NCBI GenBank assembly: GCA_036378735.1
Contig: DASUVX010000122.1
Coordinates: 1-31,143 of the forward strand
Source: GCA-003244245 sp036378735
GTDB taxonomy: Bacteria > Actinomycetota > Actinomycetes > Mycobacteriales > Pseudonocardiaceae
Reading direction: 5' to 3'
DNA: 31,143 nt
The notes beneath the pieces were generated by a model. The model had not been told where the DNA came from, ran no database searches, and saw only the letters and a list, made by a program, of their open reading frames with translations. The translations under genes and the position numbers were made by a program. This document shows positions 1 to 7,743 of this stretch, in pieces; the stretch's first letter is position 1; each line of letters begins with the position of its first letter.

Positions 1-1
1 C

Positions 2-202
2 GTCGCCCAAGGCGCGGCGACGTCGGTCTTGCTGGCCGCCTCACCCACCGTCGAGGGCATTACCGGCCGCTACTTCGAAGACTGTGCACCCGCAGCCGTG
101 GTCACCGAACGGGCCGGGGCGCTGGCCGGCGTGGCGCCGTATGCCCTGGATCCGGACAACGCCGCCCGCTTGTGGACCGTGTCCGAACAACTCGTCGGCT
201 AG
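2..202 (+). CDS. Short-chain dehydrogenase/reductase, C-terminal end (partial)
   Basis: The window opens inside this gene; 66 codons remain, ending at TAG 200-202. The tail contains the segment GITGRYFEDC followed by GVAPYALDPDNAARLW. This is typical of the C-terminus of actinobacterial classical SDRs annotated as retinol-dehydrogenase-like or generic oxidoreductases (ATSVxLAxSP...GxYFxDC pattern). The Rossmann fold and the Tyr/Lys catalytic pair would lie to the left, outside the window, so substrate and cofactor cannot be judged. The LtrA-family gene begins 17 bp downstream on the same strand and the two are probably cotranscribed. The family assignment is good; the function is only generic NAD(P)-dependent oxidoreduction. 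Confidence 0.75.
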   Translation, partial: VAQGAATSVLLAASPTVEGITGRYFEDCAPAAVVTERAGALAGVAPYALDPDNAARLWTVSEQLVG

Positions 203-219
203 CGCCGTGTCCCGCCGCC

Positions 220-1434
220 ATGGCATCGCACCATCAGTCCTGGATCCGGCTGCGCCACCAGCTGTGGCAGCCTCCGCGCCACCACGGCGAACAGCCCCGG
301 GGGCGCGTCGTCGGCCCGCTGGAACTGTTTTACGACCTCGTTGTCGTCGTCCTGGTCGCCCAGGCCGCCCATCACCTGGCCGCGCACCTGACCGGGCGCG
401 GGCTGGGCGAGTTCGCCGCGGTGTTCACCCTGGTGTGGATCGCCTGGCTCAACGGCACCCTGCACCACGAACTGCACAGCCGCGACGACGCCCGCGGCCG
501 CAGCACGTTCCTGCTGCAAATCTTGGTACTCGTGCCGCTCGGCGCCTTCATCCCCGAGGCCAGCAGCGCACGCGGAAGCGCCTTTGCCACCGCCACCAGC
601 GTGCTGTTTGCGCTGCTGGCGCTGCTGTGGTTCCTAGCCGCACGCGGTGACCAGCCCGAATACCGCCGCCCCAGCCGCCTGTTCGTGACCGGGACCGCCT
701 TGTGCGCAGTAGTGCTCGCCGCCAGCGCCGTCCTGCCGGCTGGACCGCGGGTGCTGACCTGGGGCCTGACCGGCGTCGCCTATCTAGCCGGGTTCACGGC
801 CGTGATCGCCACGGCCACACCAGTCCAGGCCGCCGCGCTCACCATCACCGATGCCCTGATCGAACGCTTCGGGCTGCTGATCATCATCGTGCTCGGCGAA
901 ACGGTGACCGGTGTCGTCGACGGACTCACGCGCACCCCGGTCAACGCGCTGACCCTGCTCGTCGCCCTCGTCGCCGTCATGGCCGGATTCGGCGCCTGGT
1001 GGACCTACTTCGACTTCGCCGGACACCGCCCGCCCACACCAGGGCGCCCACCCACCCTGGTGTGGATGCTCACCCACCTGCCGCTCACCGCTGCGATAGC
1101 TGCGATGGGCGCGGCCATGGTCAGCCTCACCGAAGATGCCCACGCTGCGCGCACTCCCATCCCCACCGCGTGGGGCCTGTGTATCAGCACCGCCCTCGTC
1201 CTGGCCGCAACCGCGTTGCTCACCACCAGCCTGCACGCCTGGCATCACCAGCCCGCGCTCTACCGGCCGCTGTCCCTTACCTGCCTCGCCACCTCCGCTC
1301 TCTGCCTAGGCCTGGGCATCACCCGGCCAACACCGCTCGTCTTCGGCCTGGCACTCGTTGCCCTCTTCGGCATTCCCTGGGCATTCGCCGTGACACACCG
1401 CGTGACTCACCAGCTCCCTGAGCGTCGACATTGA
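220..1434 (+). CDS. Low temperature requirement protein A (LtrA) family membrane protein
   Basis: A polytopic inner-membrane protein of 404 residues. Near the N-terminus it carries the LtrA signature GPLELFYDLVVVV (about residues 32-44), followed by alternating hydrophobic helices to the C-terminus. A second conserved block, ITDALIERFGLLIIIVLGE, lies mid-protein. The length matches the family (about 380-420). ATG at 220 is preferred over an in-frame GTG at 172 because the latter overlaps the upstream stop at 202 and adds residues that precede the family's normal start. Named after a Listeria locus linked to growth in the cold, the family has no established biochemical activity. It probably follows the SDR gene in one transcript. 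The family call is confident, the role unknown. Confidence 0.88.
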   Translation: MASHHQSWIRLRHQLWQPPRHHGEQPRGRVVGPLELFYDLVVVVLVAQAAHHLAAHLTGRGLGEFAAVFTLVWIAWLNGTLHHELHSRDDARGRSTFLLQILVLVPLGAFIPEASSARGSAFATATSVLFALLALLWFLAARGDQPEYRRPSRLFVTGTALCAVVLAASAVLPAGPRVLTWGLTGVAYLAGFTAVIATATPVQAAALTITDALIERFGLLIIIVLGETVTGVVDGLTRTPVNALTLLVALVAVMAGFGAWWTYFDFAGHRPPTPGRPPTLVWMLTHLPLTAAIAAMGAAMVSLTEDAHAARTPIPTAWGLCISTALVLAATALLTTSLHAWHHQPALYRPLSLTCLATSALCLGLGITRPTPLVFGLALVALFGIPWAFAVTHRVTHQLPERRH

Positions 1435-1526
1435 TACCGACGTTCAGCAATCTGGCGGAGCCGTCCACCGCCTCGCCTGCTTAGTCTCGCCGACATCTAC
1501 CACCAGGCTTAGGAAAAGAGATCACC

Positions 1527-2213
1527 ATGAACGCGGGATCAGCAAGAAACGTCGTCCTCGTGCACGGCGGTTTCGTGGACGGGTCCGGCTGGCAAGGGGT
1601 CTACGACCTGCTCAAGCGGGACGGCTACCACGTCGCCGTCGTGCAGAACCCAACGCTGTCGCTCGAGGGTGACGTCGCGGCGACACAGCAGATCATCGAC
1701 GCGCAGGACGGGCCGGTCGTTCTCGTTGGCCACTCCTACGGCGGGGCGGTCATCACCGAGGCGGGCACGGACCCGAACGTGGCGGCACTGGTGTACATCG
1801 CGGCGTTCGCGCCGGACGCCGGTGAGTCGGTGAATACGCTCATCGCTGACCCGCCGCCCGGCGCGCCGGTACCACCGATCCTGCCGCCAAAGGACGGCTT
1901 CCTGTTCCTGGATCGAGAGCAGTTTCCCGCGTCGTTCGCCGGCGATCTGCCCGCCGAGCAGGCCGCGTTCATGGCCGACTCGCAGGTCCCGTGGGGCGTG
2001 GACGCCCTGGGCGGGTCGATCACCGAACCCGCCTGGCGGGTCAAGCCGAGCTGGTATCTGGTCGCGACCGAGGACAGGATGATCCCACCGCCGGCGCAGC
2101 GCGCGATGTCCAAGCGGGCCGGTTCGACCGTGGTCGAGGTGCCGGGCAGCCACGCCATCTACCTATCCCAGCCGGCCGCGGTGGCCGCTCTCATCAAGCA
2201 AGCCGCGTCCTAG
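1527..2213 (+). CDS. Alpha/beta hydrolase
   Basis: A single-domain alpha/beta hydrolase of 228 residues, probably cytoplasmic. Visible features are the oxyanion HGG near residues 13-15, the nucleophile elbow GHSYGG with Ser70, the acid Asp183 in EDRMIP and the base His209 in GSHAIY. This is a complete Ser-Asp-His triad. The sequence resembles the small esterase/EstC-like hydrolases common in actinobacteria and proteobacteria, which act on esters or lactones; the true substrate is unknown. The start ATG 1527 is preceded by AGGAAAAG about 8 bp upstream. The gene converges on the NADP-binding protein to its right. None of the candidate regulator elements found elsewhere in the cluster is visible upstream. 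Confidence 0.88.
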   Translation: MNAGSARNVVLVHGGFVDGSGWQGVYDLLKRDGYHVAVVQNPTLSLEGDVAATQQIIDAQDGPVVLVGHSYGGAVITEAGTDPNVAALVYIAAFAPDAGESVNTLIADPPPGAPVPPILPPKDGFLFLDREQFPASFAGDLPAEQAAFMADSQVPWGVDALGGSITEPAWRVKPSWYLVATEDRMIPPPAQRAMSKRAGSTVVEVPGSHAIYLSQPAAVAALIKQAAS

Positions 2214-2245
2214 CTGGTCGCACGGTAACGGGTGCTAGGAGGCAT

Positions 2246-2295
2246 GGCGACGCTCGGCGGTGACGACTCTGATGGTTGTCGTCGAGCCCGTCGCC
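2246..2295. terminator. Bidirectional hairpin between convergent genes
   Basis: A long interrupted inverted repeat lies between two convergent genes. The outer arms are GGCGAC (2246-2251) and GTCGCC (2290-2295), and the inner arms are GACGAC and GTCGTC around a 10-nt loop. No U-tract follows, so this is a plausible but unproven transcription stop for both strands. Confidence 0.45.
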
Positions 2296-2335
2296 ACGAG
2301 CCGCTCAGTTGGTCACGTTCCGTCCTCCTGCCGGT

Positions 2336-2884
2336 TCAGAGCTGCTCGATTGGCGCCATCCGGTACACGAACTCGCCTATTCCCTGGCTGATAGCGAAGA
2401 CGATGGTCACCATGGCCTCCTGGACGGCCGCCCGTTCGATCGGCCCGACGTAGATGGGCTCGTAACCGGCGTCACGGTTGAGCTGCTCGACGACCTCACG
2501 GGCCTCGGCGTCCCCGCACCACAGGTTGCCCGGCCTCGCCCTCGCCTGCCCGAGCCGCGGGTACAGCGAGGCGAAGTTGACGTTGAACGACTTGGCGGTC
2601 GGACCGCCGACCCTCGACTTCACGAACTCCGCGTTGGAGGCAAAGCCGGCCGGTGGCACGACGCCGTAGAGGTTCGTCGCATCGATCACCGTCTTGCCTT
2701 CGATGCCCTTCACCCCGTCGAGCGCTTCGGCGACCGCGCCGCCGGGCACCGCTACCAGCACGACGTCGGCATCGGAGACGTCGCCGCCGTCCCGGCCAAG
2801 CCGGGTGACGTCGTGCCCGGCCGCCTCCCACAACTTCGCCAGGCCGCCTCCGACGTTGCCCCTGCCAACCACAGTGATCCGCAC
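2336..2884 (-). CDS. NADPH-dependent F420 reductase-like NAD(P)-binding oxidoreductase
   Basis: A 182-residue Rossmann protein starting MRITVVGRGNVGGG, a GxGxxG nucleotide-binding loop at residues 7-14. It is followed by a short sheet-helix core with DADVVLVAVPG and TVIDATNLYG. This is the architecture of the NADP-dependent F420 oxidoreductase-like family (Pfam F420_oxidored). Members of this short group are usually annotated as predicted dinucleotide-binding enzymes, and F420 use is not demonstrated for them. The GTG start at 2884 is chosen because GGAAAGGAG lies about 7 bp upstream; a TTG further out (2902) would include that ribosome site. It lies 137 bp after the aldo/keto reductase on the same strand and may share its transcript or use its own promoter in that AT-richer gap. 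Confidence 0.8.
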   Translation of the reverse strand: MRITVVGRGNVGGGLAKLWEAAGHDVTRLGRDGGDVSDADVVLVAVPGGAVAEALDGVKGIEGKTVIDATNLYGVVPPAGFASNAEFVKSRVGGPTAKSFNVNFASLYPRLGQARARPGNLWCGDAEAREVVEQLNRDAGYEPIYVGPIERAAVQEAMVTIVFAISQGIGEFVYRMAPIEQL

Positions 2885-3021
2885 GGTTCGACTCCTTTCC
2901 AAGGCCGGACGGCCGCAGCCGCCCGCATTCCTTCGTATGAGATTTTTTGCGAGTGTGGTAACGGTTGATAGATTTGGAAATTACGCTCGAGCTGGTTGCC
3001 GAATTGTCGGGCGGTTTGCCG

Positions 3022-3918
3022 TTATATAGGCGACAGGTGGCGGATAGCTTCGGCGTCAAGGTGGACCTTTGATGCCGCCAGGTTCTCTCGCAAATGCTGC
3101 AGGGAGGATGTGCCGGGGATAAGCAAGACGTTCGGGGACGCGGTCAGCGTCCAGGCCAGGGCAACCTGCGCTGGTGTGATGCCCAATCGCACCGCTTCTC
3201 GGACGACCTCGGGCCTGCCGAGGACCGCGTTCGGGCCCGACTGACCGAAGCCCAGCGGTGCGAACGGCACGAACGCGATCCTGCGCCGGGTGCATTCCTC
3301 GAGCACGGGCTGGGACAGCCGGTTTGCGAGGTGGTAGGCGTTTTGCACGCAGGCCACCTCGGTGAACCGCAAGGCATGGAGCAAATGCGCGAGGGTGATG
3401 TTGCTGAGGCCGATTGATTTGATCAAGCCGTCGTCGCGGGCCGAGATCATGGCGTCGAGTTGATCGTCGAAGAAAGCGTCCGGTCCGGTATCTCGCATCA
3501 GGCGAAGGTTGACAATTGGAAGCGCCTCCACATCGAGAGTTCGGAGGTTCTCTTCGATGGCCTGGCGAAGCTGCCGGGGTTCGTCGTCGGTGAGGACGCC
3601 ACCATCCCGGTCACGCCGCGCACCGACCTTGCTCACCAGGACCAGCTCCGCGGGGTAGGGATGCAGCGCCTCCCGAATAAGCTCATTGACCATGTTCGGG
3701 CCGTAGTACTGGGCGGTGTCGATGTGGTCCACTCCCTGGTGGACCGCCTCGCGCAGCACAATGAGCGCCTCACGGCGATCCTTGGGTGGCCCGAACACGT
3801 TCGGCCCCGTAAGGCGCATGGCCCCGAAGCCGATTGGCGACACCACGAACGGCCCCAACGGACGCCTGTCCATACGAATCTCCGTTGGTTCATCCACGGC
3901 TGAGTTAGAGGCGATCAT
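3022..3918 (-). CDS. Aldo/keto reductase
   Basis: A 298-residue (alpha/beta)8-barrel NADPH oxidoreductase. Visible features are FGAMRLTGP near the N-terminus, Asp67 and Tyr72 in HIDTAQYYG, Lys97 in LVSKVG, and the C-terminal cofactor-binding stretch LLIPGTSSLQHLREN. The fourth residue of the classic tetrad, His, is replaced by Asn137 (IVNLRLM). That change is also common in actinobacterial AKRs of this subgroup, so activity is not excluded. ATG 3918 is chosen because GGAGG sits 5 nt upstream; a GTG at 3930 would include this site in the coding region. The gene follows the isochorismatase-like gene by 34 bp and is probably cotranscribed with it from the divergent promoter near 4.7 kb. The substrate is probably an aldehyde or ketone. 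Confidence 0.88.
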   Translation of the reverse strand: MIASNSAVDEPTEIRMDRRPLGPFVVSPIGFGAMRLTGPNVFGPPKDRREALIVLREAVHQGVDHIDTAQYYGPNMVNELIREALHPYPAELVLVSKVGARRDRDGGVLTDDEPRQLRQAIEENLRTLDVEALPIVNLRLMRDTGPDAFFDDQLDAMISARDDGLIKSIGLSNITLAHLLHALRFTEVACVQNAYHLANRLSQPVLEECTRRRIAFVPFAPLGFGQSGPNAVLGRPEVVREAVRLGITPAQVALAWTLTASPNVLLIPGTSSLQHLRENLAASKVHLDAEAIRHLSPI

Positions 3919-3952
3919 CGAATCCTCCACATGTCTGTCAGTGCCTCAGCAT

Positions 3953-4567
3953 TCAGAAGCTGGCGACCAGCCGAGTGGTAAGCACGATGTCGACGACGTC
4001 GGCGACGGTCTCGACGCGGGCCCAGTCCCGCTGAAGCTCGCACGCCAGCGACACCCAACTGATGGGTTGCGCACCGGCCTGGACCATTCGGTTGAGTCCG
4101 GCATGGTGGGCCTCGACTGACGTCCCGCCCACGGCGTCCACGACGGGATAGACCTCAAATCCCTCGCGTATCGCATCCAGTGCTGGGAAGGCCAGGCCCA
4201 CTTCCGTCCACAGTGCGGTCATGATCAGTTTCTTGCGGCCGATCGTTTCGACTGCGCGTCGAAAGTCGACGTTTTCCCAGGGATTGATCTGTGTCCTGTC
4301 GATCTCCGCGCTGTCGGGGAGGACCGCTTTCAGTTCAGGGATGGTCGGTTTCTGACCGTTGGCGACGTTGATGGTCGACAGCACGACGGGCAGGTCAAAG
4401 GCCCTCGCGAGCCGGGCCACGGAGATGATGTTGTCGACCAGGAGCTCCCGGTCCATTGACGTGACGGTCTGCACCTGGCTGGGCTGGTAATCGATGACCA
4501 CGAGTGCGGTGTTGTGCGGCGTGAGCAGGTGGTCTGTGACGGGGTCTCGGACCGATTCACTGGTCAT
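3953..4567 (-). CDS. Isochorismatase-family hydrolase lacking the catalytic cysteine
   Basis: A 204-residue protein of the isochorismatase/YcaC-like hydrolase fold. Asp26 (ALVVIDYQPS) and the Lys at 112-113 (GRKKLIM) mark the Asp-Lys-Cys triad. The third position, normally Cys in TEVCxAFPALDA, is Gly124 (WTEVGLAFPALDA, codon GGC). TGC to GGC is a single base change, so catalysis is probably lost or altered unless this is a sequence error. ATG 4567 is preceded by GGAAGGA 7 nt upstream; longer starts reach back over the putative regulatory element. It is the first gene of the leftward unit, divergent from the LuxR-type regulator, and shares its 300-bp control region. Confidence 0.85.
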   Translation of the reverse strand: MTSESVRDPVTDHLLTPHNTALVVIDYQPSQVQTVTSMDRELLVDNIISVARLARAFDLPVVLSTINVANGQKPTIPELKAVLPDSAEIDRTQINPWENVDFRRAVETIGRKKLIMTALWTEVGLAFPALDAIREGFEVYPVVDAVGGTSVEAHHAGLNRMVQAGAQPISWVSLACELQRDWARVETVADVVDIVLTTRLVASF

Positions 4568-4682
4568 CGGGGTCCTTCCCACCGGAATCGGAGCTCGGAG
4601 ATGCTGCGAAGTGGATTGAGCGGTTCGCCGTTTTGCGAAAGGGATCTCTGCGGGACCATCTTCAGGGGTTCCTCGCCTCGGT

Positions 4683-4740
4683 GGCATCCAGGAAACCCAT
4701 AGTTCGAAGACAGCGGGTCGACTATGGATTTCCCTGATTC
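4683..4740. promoter_or_regulatory. Paired inverted copies of the cluster's 24-bp element (sites A and A')
   Basis: Between the divergent isochorismatase-like gene and the LuxR-type gene lie two head-to-head copies of an element repeated elsewhere in this cluster. Site A (4683-4707) reads GCATCCAGGAAACCCATAG then TTCGA on the plus strand. Site A' (4718-4740) is its reverse complement, TCGACTATGGATTTCCCTG. Each copy has the same orientation relative to the gene it precedes. This is the best candidate for autoregulation by the LuxR protein and control of the leftward unit. Confidence 0.55.
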
Positions 4741-4875
4741 GACGGCTGCCTGGCGGTGCGAAGATGGGCTGTGTTGAGGGCCGAGGCGAGAGTCGCTTTT
4801 ACGCTGTTTGGCGAAGGACCGAGGCAGGATGCACTTTTTGCTCCTGGCCCTCAGCGTCGGCAGGAGGCACGGCAG

Positions 4876-7686
4876 ATGCTGTTTGGGCGGCGACGCGAGT
4901 GCGAGGTACTCGATCGACTGCTGGTAGCGGCGCGGAGTGGTCACGGCACGGCGATCGTGCTGCATGGCGAGCCGGGCGTGGGCAAGACGGCTTTGCTGGA
5001 GTACGCGATTACGGCGGCCCAGGGCTTCCAGGTGCTGCGCACGGTGGGCAACGAGGCCGAGATGGAGCTTCCGTCCGCCGCACTACAGCAGCTCTGCGCG
5101 CCGGGCGTGGCCAGTCTGGAGCAGCTGCCAGAGCCCCAGCGAGACGCACTGCGGGTGGCGTTCGGGCTCATGACCGGCGCCACGCCGGATCGGTTGCTGG
5201 TCGGTTTGGCTGTGCTGAACCTGTTGTCGCAGCTGGCTGCGCAGCGACCGCTGCTGTGCGTCGTCGACGACGCACAGTGGCTCGACGGACAATCTGCGCA
5301 GGCGTTTGCCTTCGTCGCACGCCGGTTGGTGACCGAGCCGATCGCAGTCATGTTCGGGGCACGGGGCGTCACAGATGAGTTTCGTGGGCTTCCGCAATTC
5401 ATCATTGAGGGCTTGGGCGAGTCTGCCGCAATGGCCTTGCTGCGCTCGGTGCTACCGGAACGGTTCGACCAGCGGGTACTCGAGCGGTTGGTCGCCGAGA
5501 CGCACGGCAACCCGCTGGCGTTGCTCGAGCTGCCCCGGGGGTTGACGCCTTCTCAGCTGGCTGGTGGGTTCGCCTTACCGGTCTCGGTGCCCCTGGCGGG
5601 TCGCATCGAAGCAAGCTTTCGGCGACGACTGGTCAGGCTGCCAGCGCAATCCCGGCGCCTGTTGCTGGTCGCGGCCGCCGAACCGACCGGCGACCCGGTG
5701 CTGGTCTGGCGCGCCGCTGAGCAGCTCGGCGTCGACGACTCAGCGGCGGCCGCGGTCGAGGCCGAAGGCCTGGTGGAGCTCAACACCCGGGTGGTGTTCC
5801 GGCACCCGCTGGTGCGCTCGGCCATCTATCGCGCAGCATCACCGGAGGAAAGGCGCCAGGCTCACCGTGCTCTCGCGGAGGCGACCGATGCGGCTGTCGA
5901 CCCGGACCGTCGGGCGTGGCACCGTTCGCAGGCCACGTCGCGCCCCGACGACGAGGTCGCCGCAGACCTGGAGCTCTCGGCGGGGCGAGCTCAGGCCCGC
6001 GGAGGTTTCGCGGCTGCTGCGGCGTTCATGCAGCGGTCCGCCGAATTAACAGTTGATTCGGCGCGGCGAGCGGGCCGGGCCCTCGTCGCCGCCGAGGCCA
6101 AGCGCCAGGCTGGTGCGCTGGATGCCGCGCTTGCGCTCGCCACCGTGGCAGCGCGAGGGCCGTTGGACGACTCCCAGCAGGCCCAGTTGGACTTACTTCG
6201 AGCTCAGATCTCGTTTGCGTCAAACCGGGGCAACGACGCGCCCCTCCTGCTGCTCAAAGCCGCCCAACGCCTCGAGCCCCACGACGTCACCCGGGCACGA
6301 GAGACCTACCTCGACGCCATGACCGCGGCATTATTCGCCGGCCGGCTCGCCAACGGGTGCAGTGCTCGCGACGTGGCCAAGACGGCACTCGCTGCGCCGC
6401 CTCCCCTCGGGCCTGCCCGGGCCTCAGACCTCCTGCTGGATGGTCTGGCGCACTTGATCGCTGATGGGCCCGCCTCGGGAACTGCGGTCGTGCGGCAGGC
6501 GTTGGACGCCTTCCGCGGGCAGGCCACTGGCACCGAAGAACCGCTTGCGGGTTCGAGCATCAACACCGAAGAACCGCTTACGGGTTCGAGCATCAGCACC
6601 GAAGAACGTTTGCGGTGGTCCTGGCTGGCCGGCCGAGCGGCGGCGTTCATCTGGGACTACGACAGCTGGGATGCACTGACCGCTCGCCAGGTCCAAGTCG
6701 CCAACGATGCCGGTGCGCTGACCGTGCTGCCGCTCACCCTGAGCACCCGAGCTGGCGTGCATCTATTCGCCGGGGAACTCTCGGTGGCTGCTTCGCTGGT
6801 CGAGCAGGTGGAGGCTGTGGCCGACGCAACCGACACCCGCACGGCCCGCTACGCAGCAGTCACCGTTGCCGCCTTCCGCGGGCGTGAACATGACGCTCGC
6901 CAGCTGATCGACACCAACGCCCAGGACTTCGCCTCCAGAGGTGAGGGCATGGGAGTTACCGTCACGCAATGGGCGGCCGCCCTGCTGTACAACGGACTGG
7001 CCCGGTACCACGACGCGTTCGCCGCCGCGGAGCAGGCCCTCGAGGACCCGCTTGAGCTCTGGTTCTCGCCGTGGGCGACGGTCGAGCTGATCGAGGCGGC
7101 AAGCCGCACGGGCAGGGCCGTCGCTGCCGCGTCCGCGCTAGAACGCCTCGCGGAGGGCACCTCTGCCAGCGGGACCGCCTGGGCGGGTGCCATTGAGGAT
7201 CGATCTCGTGCTCTGCTCAGCGAAGGCGCGGTTGCCGAGACCCGGTATCGCGATGCCCTCGATCGGCTGGCGCCCACTGCATTGCGCCTGGACCTCGCGC
7301 GCACCCATCTTGTCTATGGCGAGTGGTTGCGCCGCGAGCGCCGCCACGTAGACGCGCGTGAGCAGTTGCGCCTCGCCCATGGGCTGTTCACCGAGTTCGG
7401 CATGGAGGGCTTCGCCGAGCGAGCTCGTGTCGAGTTGCGCGCGACCGGGGAGCACGCCCGCAAACGGGCAACCGACACCAGCAACGATCTCACGCCCCAG
7501 GAGAGGCAGATCTCACAGCTCGTGGCGCAAGGCAGGACGAACCTCGAGATTGCCGCCCAACTGTTCATCAGCCCGAGCACGGTCGAATACCACCTCCACA
7601 AGATCTTCCGCAAGCTGGGCGTGAAGTCGCGGACCCAGCTTGCCCGCCACGTGCTCGAGTCATCCCCCCGCGCAATTGTCCGCTGA
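4876..7686 (+). CDS. LuxR-family LAL-type ATPase transcriptional regulator
   Basis: A 936-residue LAL (large ATP-binding LuxR) regulator. It starts MLFGRRRECEVLDRLL, the typical domain entry. Walker A GEPGVGKT is at residues 31-38 and Walker B LLCVVDDAQWLD at 126-137. A long alpha-helical, TPR-like sensor region follows. The C-terminal LuxR helix-turn-helix (about 872-925) contains LTPQERQISQLVAQG, TNLEIAAQLFISPSTVEYH and KIFRKLGV. ATG 4876 has AGGAGG about 9 nt upstream; earlier in-frame codons run through the control region. Family members couple ATP and ligand sensing to activation of nearby catabolic or secondary-metabolism genes. The neighbouring oxidoreductases and exporter are the obvious targets. 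A 33-bp tandem repeat inserts an acidic Ser-rich stretch at about residues 552-577. The GMC oxidoreductase follows after 57 bp. Confidence 0.92.
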   Translation: MLFGRRRECEVLDRLLVAARSGHGTAIVLHGEPGVGKTALLEYAITAAQGFQVLRTVGNEAEMELPSAALQQLCAPGVASLEQLPEPQRDALRVAFGLMTGATPDRLLVGLAVLNLLSQLAAQRPLLCVVDDAQWLDGQSAQAFAFVARRLVTEPIAVMFGARGVTDEFRGLPQFIIEGLGESAAMALLRSVLPERFDQRVLERLVAETHGNPLALLELPRGLTPSQLAGGFALPVSVPLAGRIEASFRRRLVRLPAQSRRLLLVAAAEPTGDPVLVWRAAEQLGVDDSAAAAVEAEGLVELNTRVVFRHPLVRSAIYRAASPEERRQAHRALAEATDAAVDPDRRAWHRSQATSRPDDEVAADLELSAGRAQARGGFAAAAAFMQRSAELTVDSARRAGRALVAAEAKRQAGALDAALALATVAARGPLDDSQQAQLDLLRAQISFASNRGNDAPLLLLKAAQRLEPHDVTRARETYLDAMTAALFAGRLANGCSARDVAKTALAAPPPLGPARASDLLLDGLAHLIADGPASGTAVVRQALDAFRGQATGTEEPLAGSSINTEEPLTGSSISTEERLRWSWLAGRAAAFIWDYDSWDALTARQVQVANDAGALTVLPLTLSTRAGVHLFAGELSVAASLVEQVEAVADATDTRTARYAAVTVAAFRGREHDARQLIDTNAQDFASRGEGMGVTVTQWAAALLYNGLARYHDAFAAAEQALEDPLELWFSPWATVELIEAASRTGRAVAAASALERLAEGTSASGTAWAGAIEDRSRALLSEGAVAETRYRDALDRLAPTALRLDLARTHLVYGEWLRRERRHVDAREQLRLAHGLFTEFGMEGFAERARVELRATGEHARKRATDTSNDLTPQERQISQLVAQGRTNLEIAAQLFISPSTVEYHLHKIFRKLGVKSRTQLARHVLESSPRAIVR
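6531..6607 (+). repeat. In-frame 33-bp tandem repeat inside the LuxR gene
   Basis: Two near-identical 33-bp units start at 6531 and 6564, and an 11-bp partial third starts at 6597. Each starts CACCGAAGAACCGCTT. They encode an 11-residue unit of the form TEEPLxGSSIx. Because 33 is a multiple of three, copy-number change would leave the frame intact. Confidence 0.8.
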
Positions 7687-7743
7687 CCTGAATTGCGCCA
7701 GCACCCGCAGGCGCATACATCGCATAAACGCAAGGAAAGATTG

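Noticed and set aside
2930..2960. An extra copy of the cluster element in reverse at the AT-rich gap
   Set aside because: The similarity is weak and the orientation relative to the gene is opposite to all other copies.
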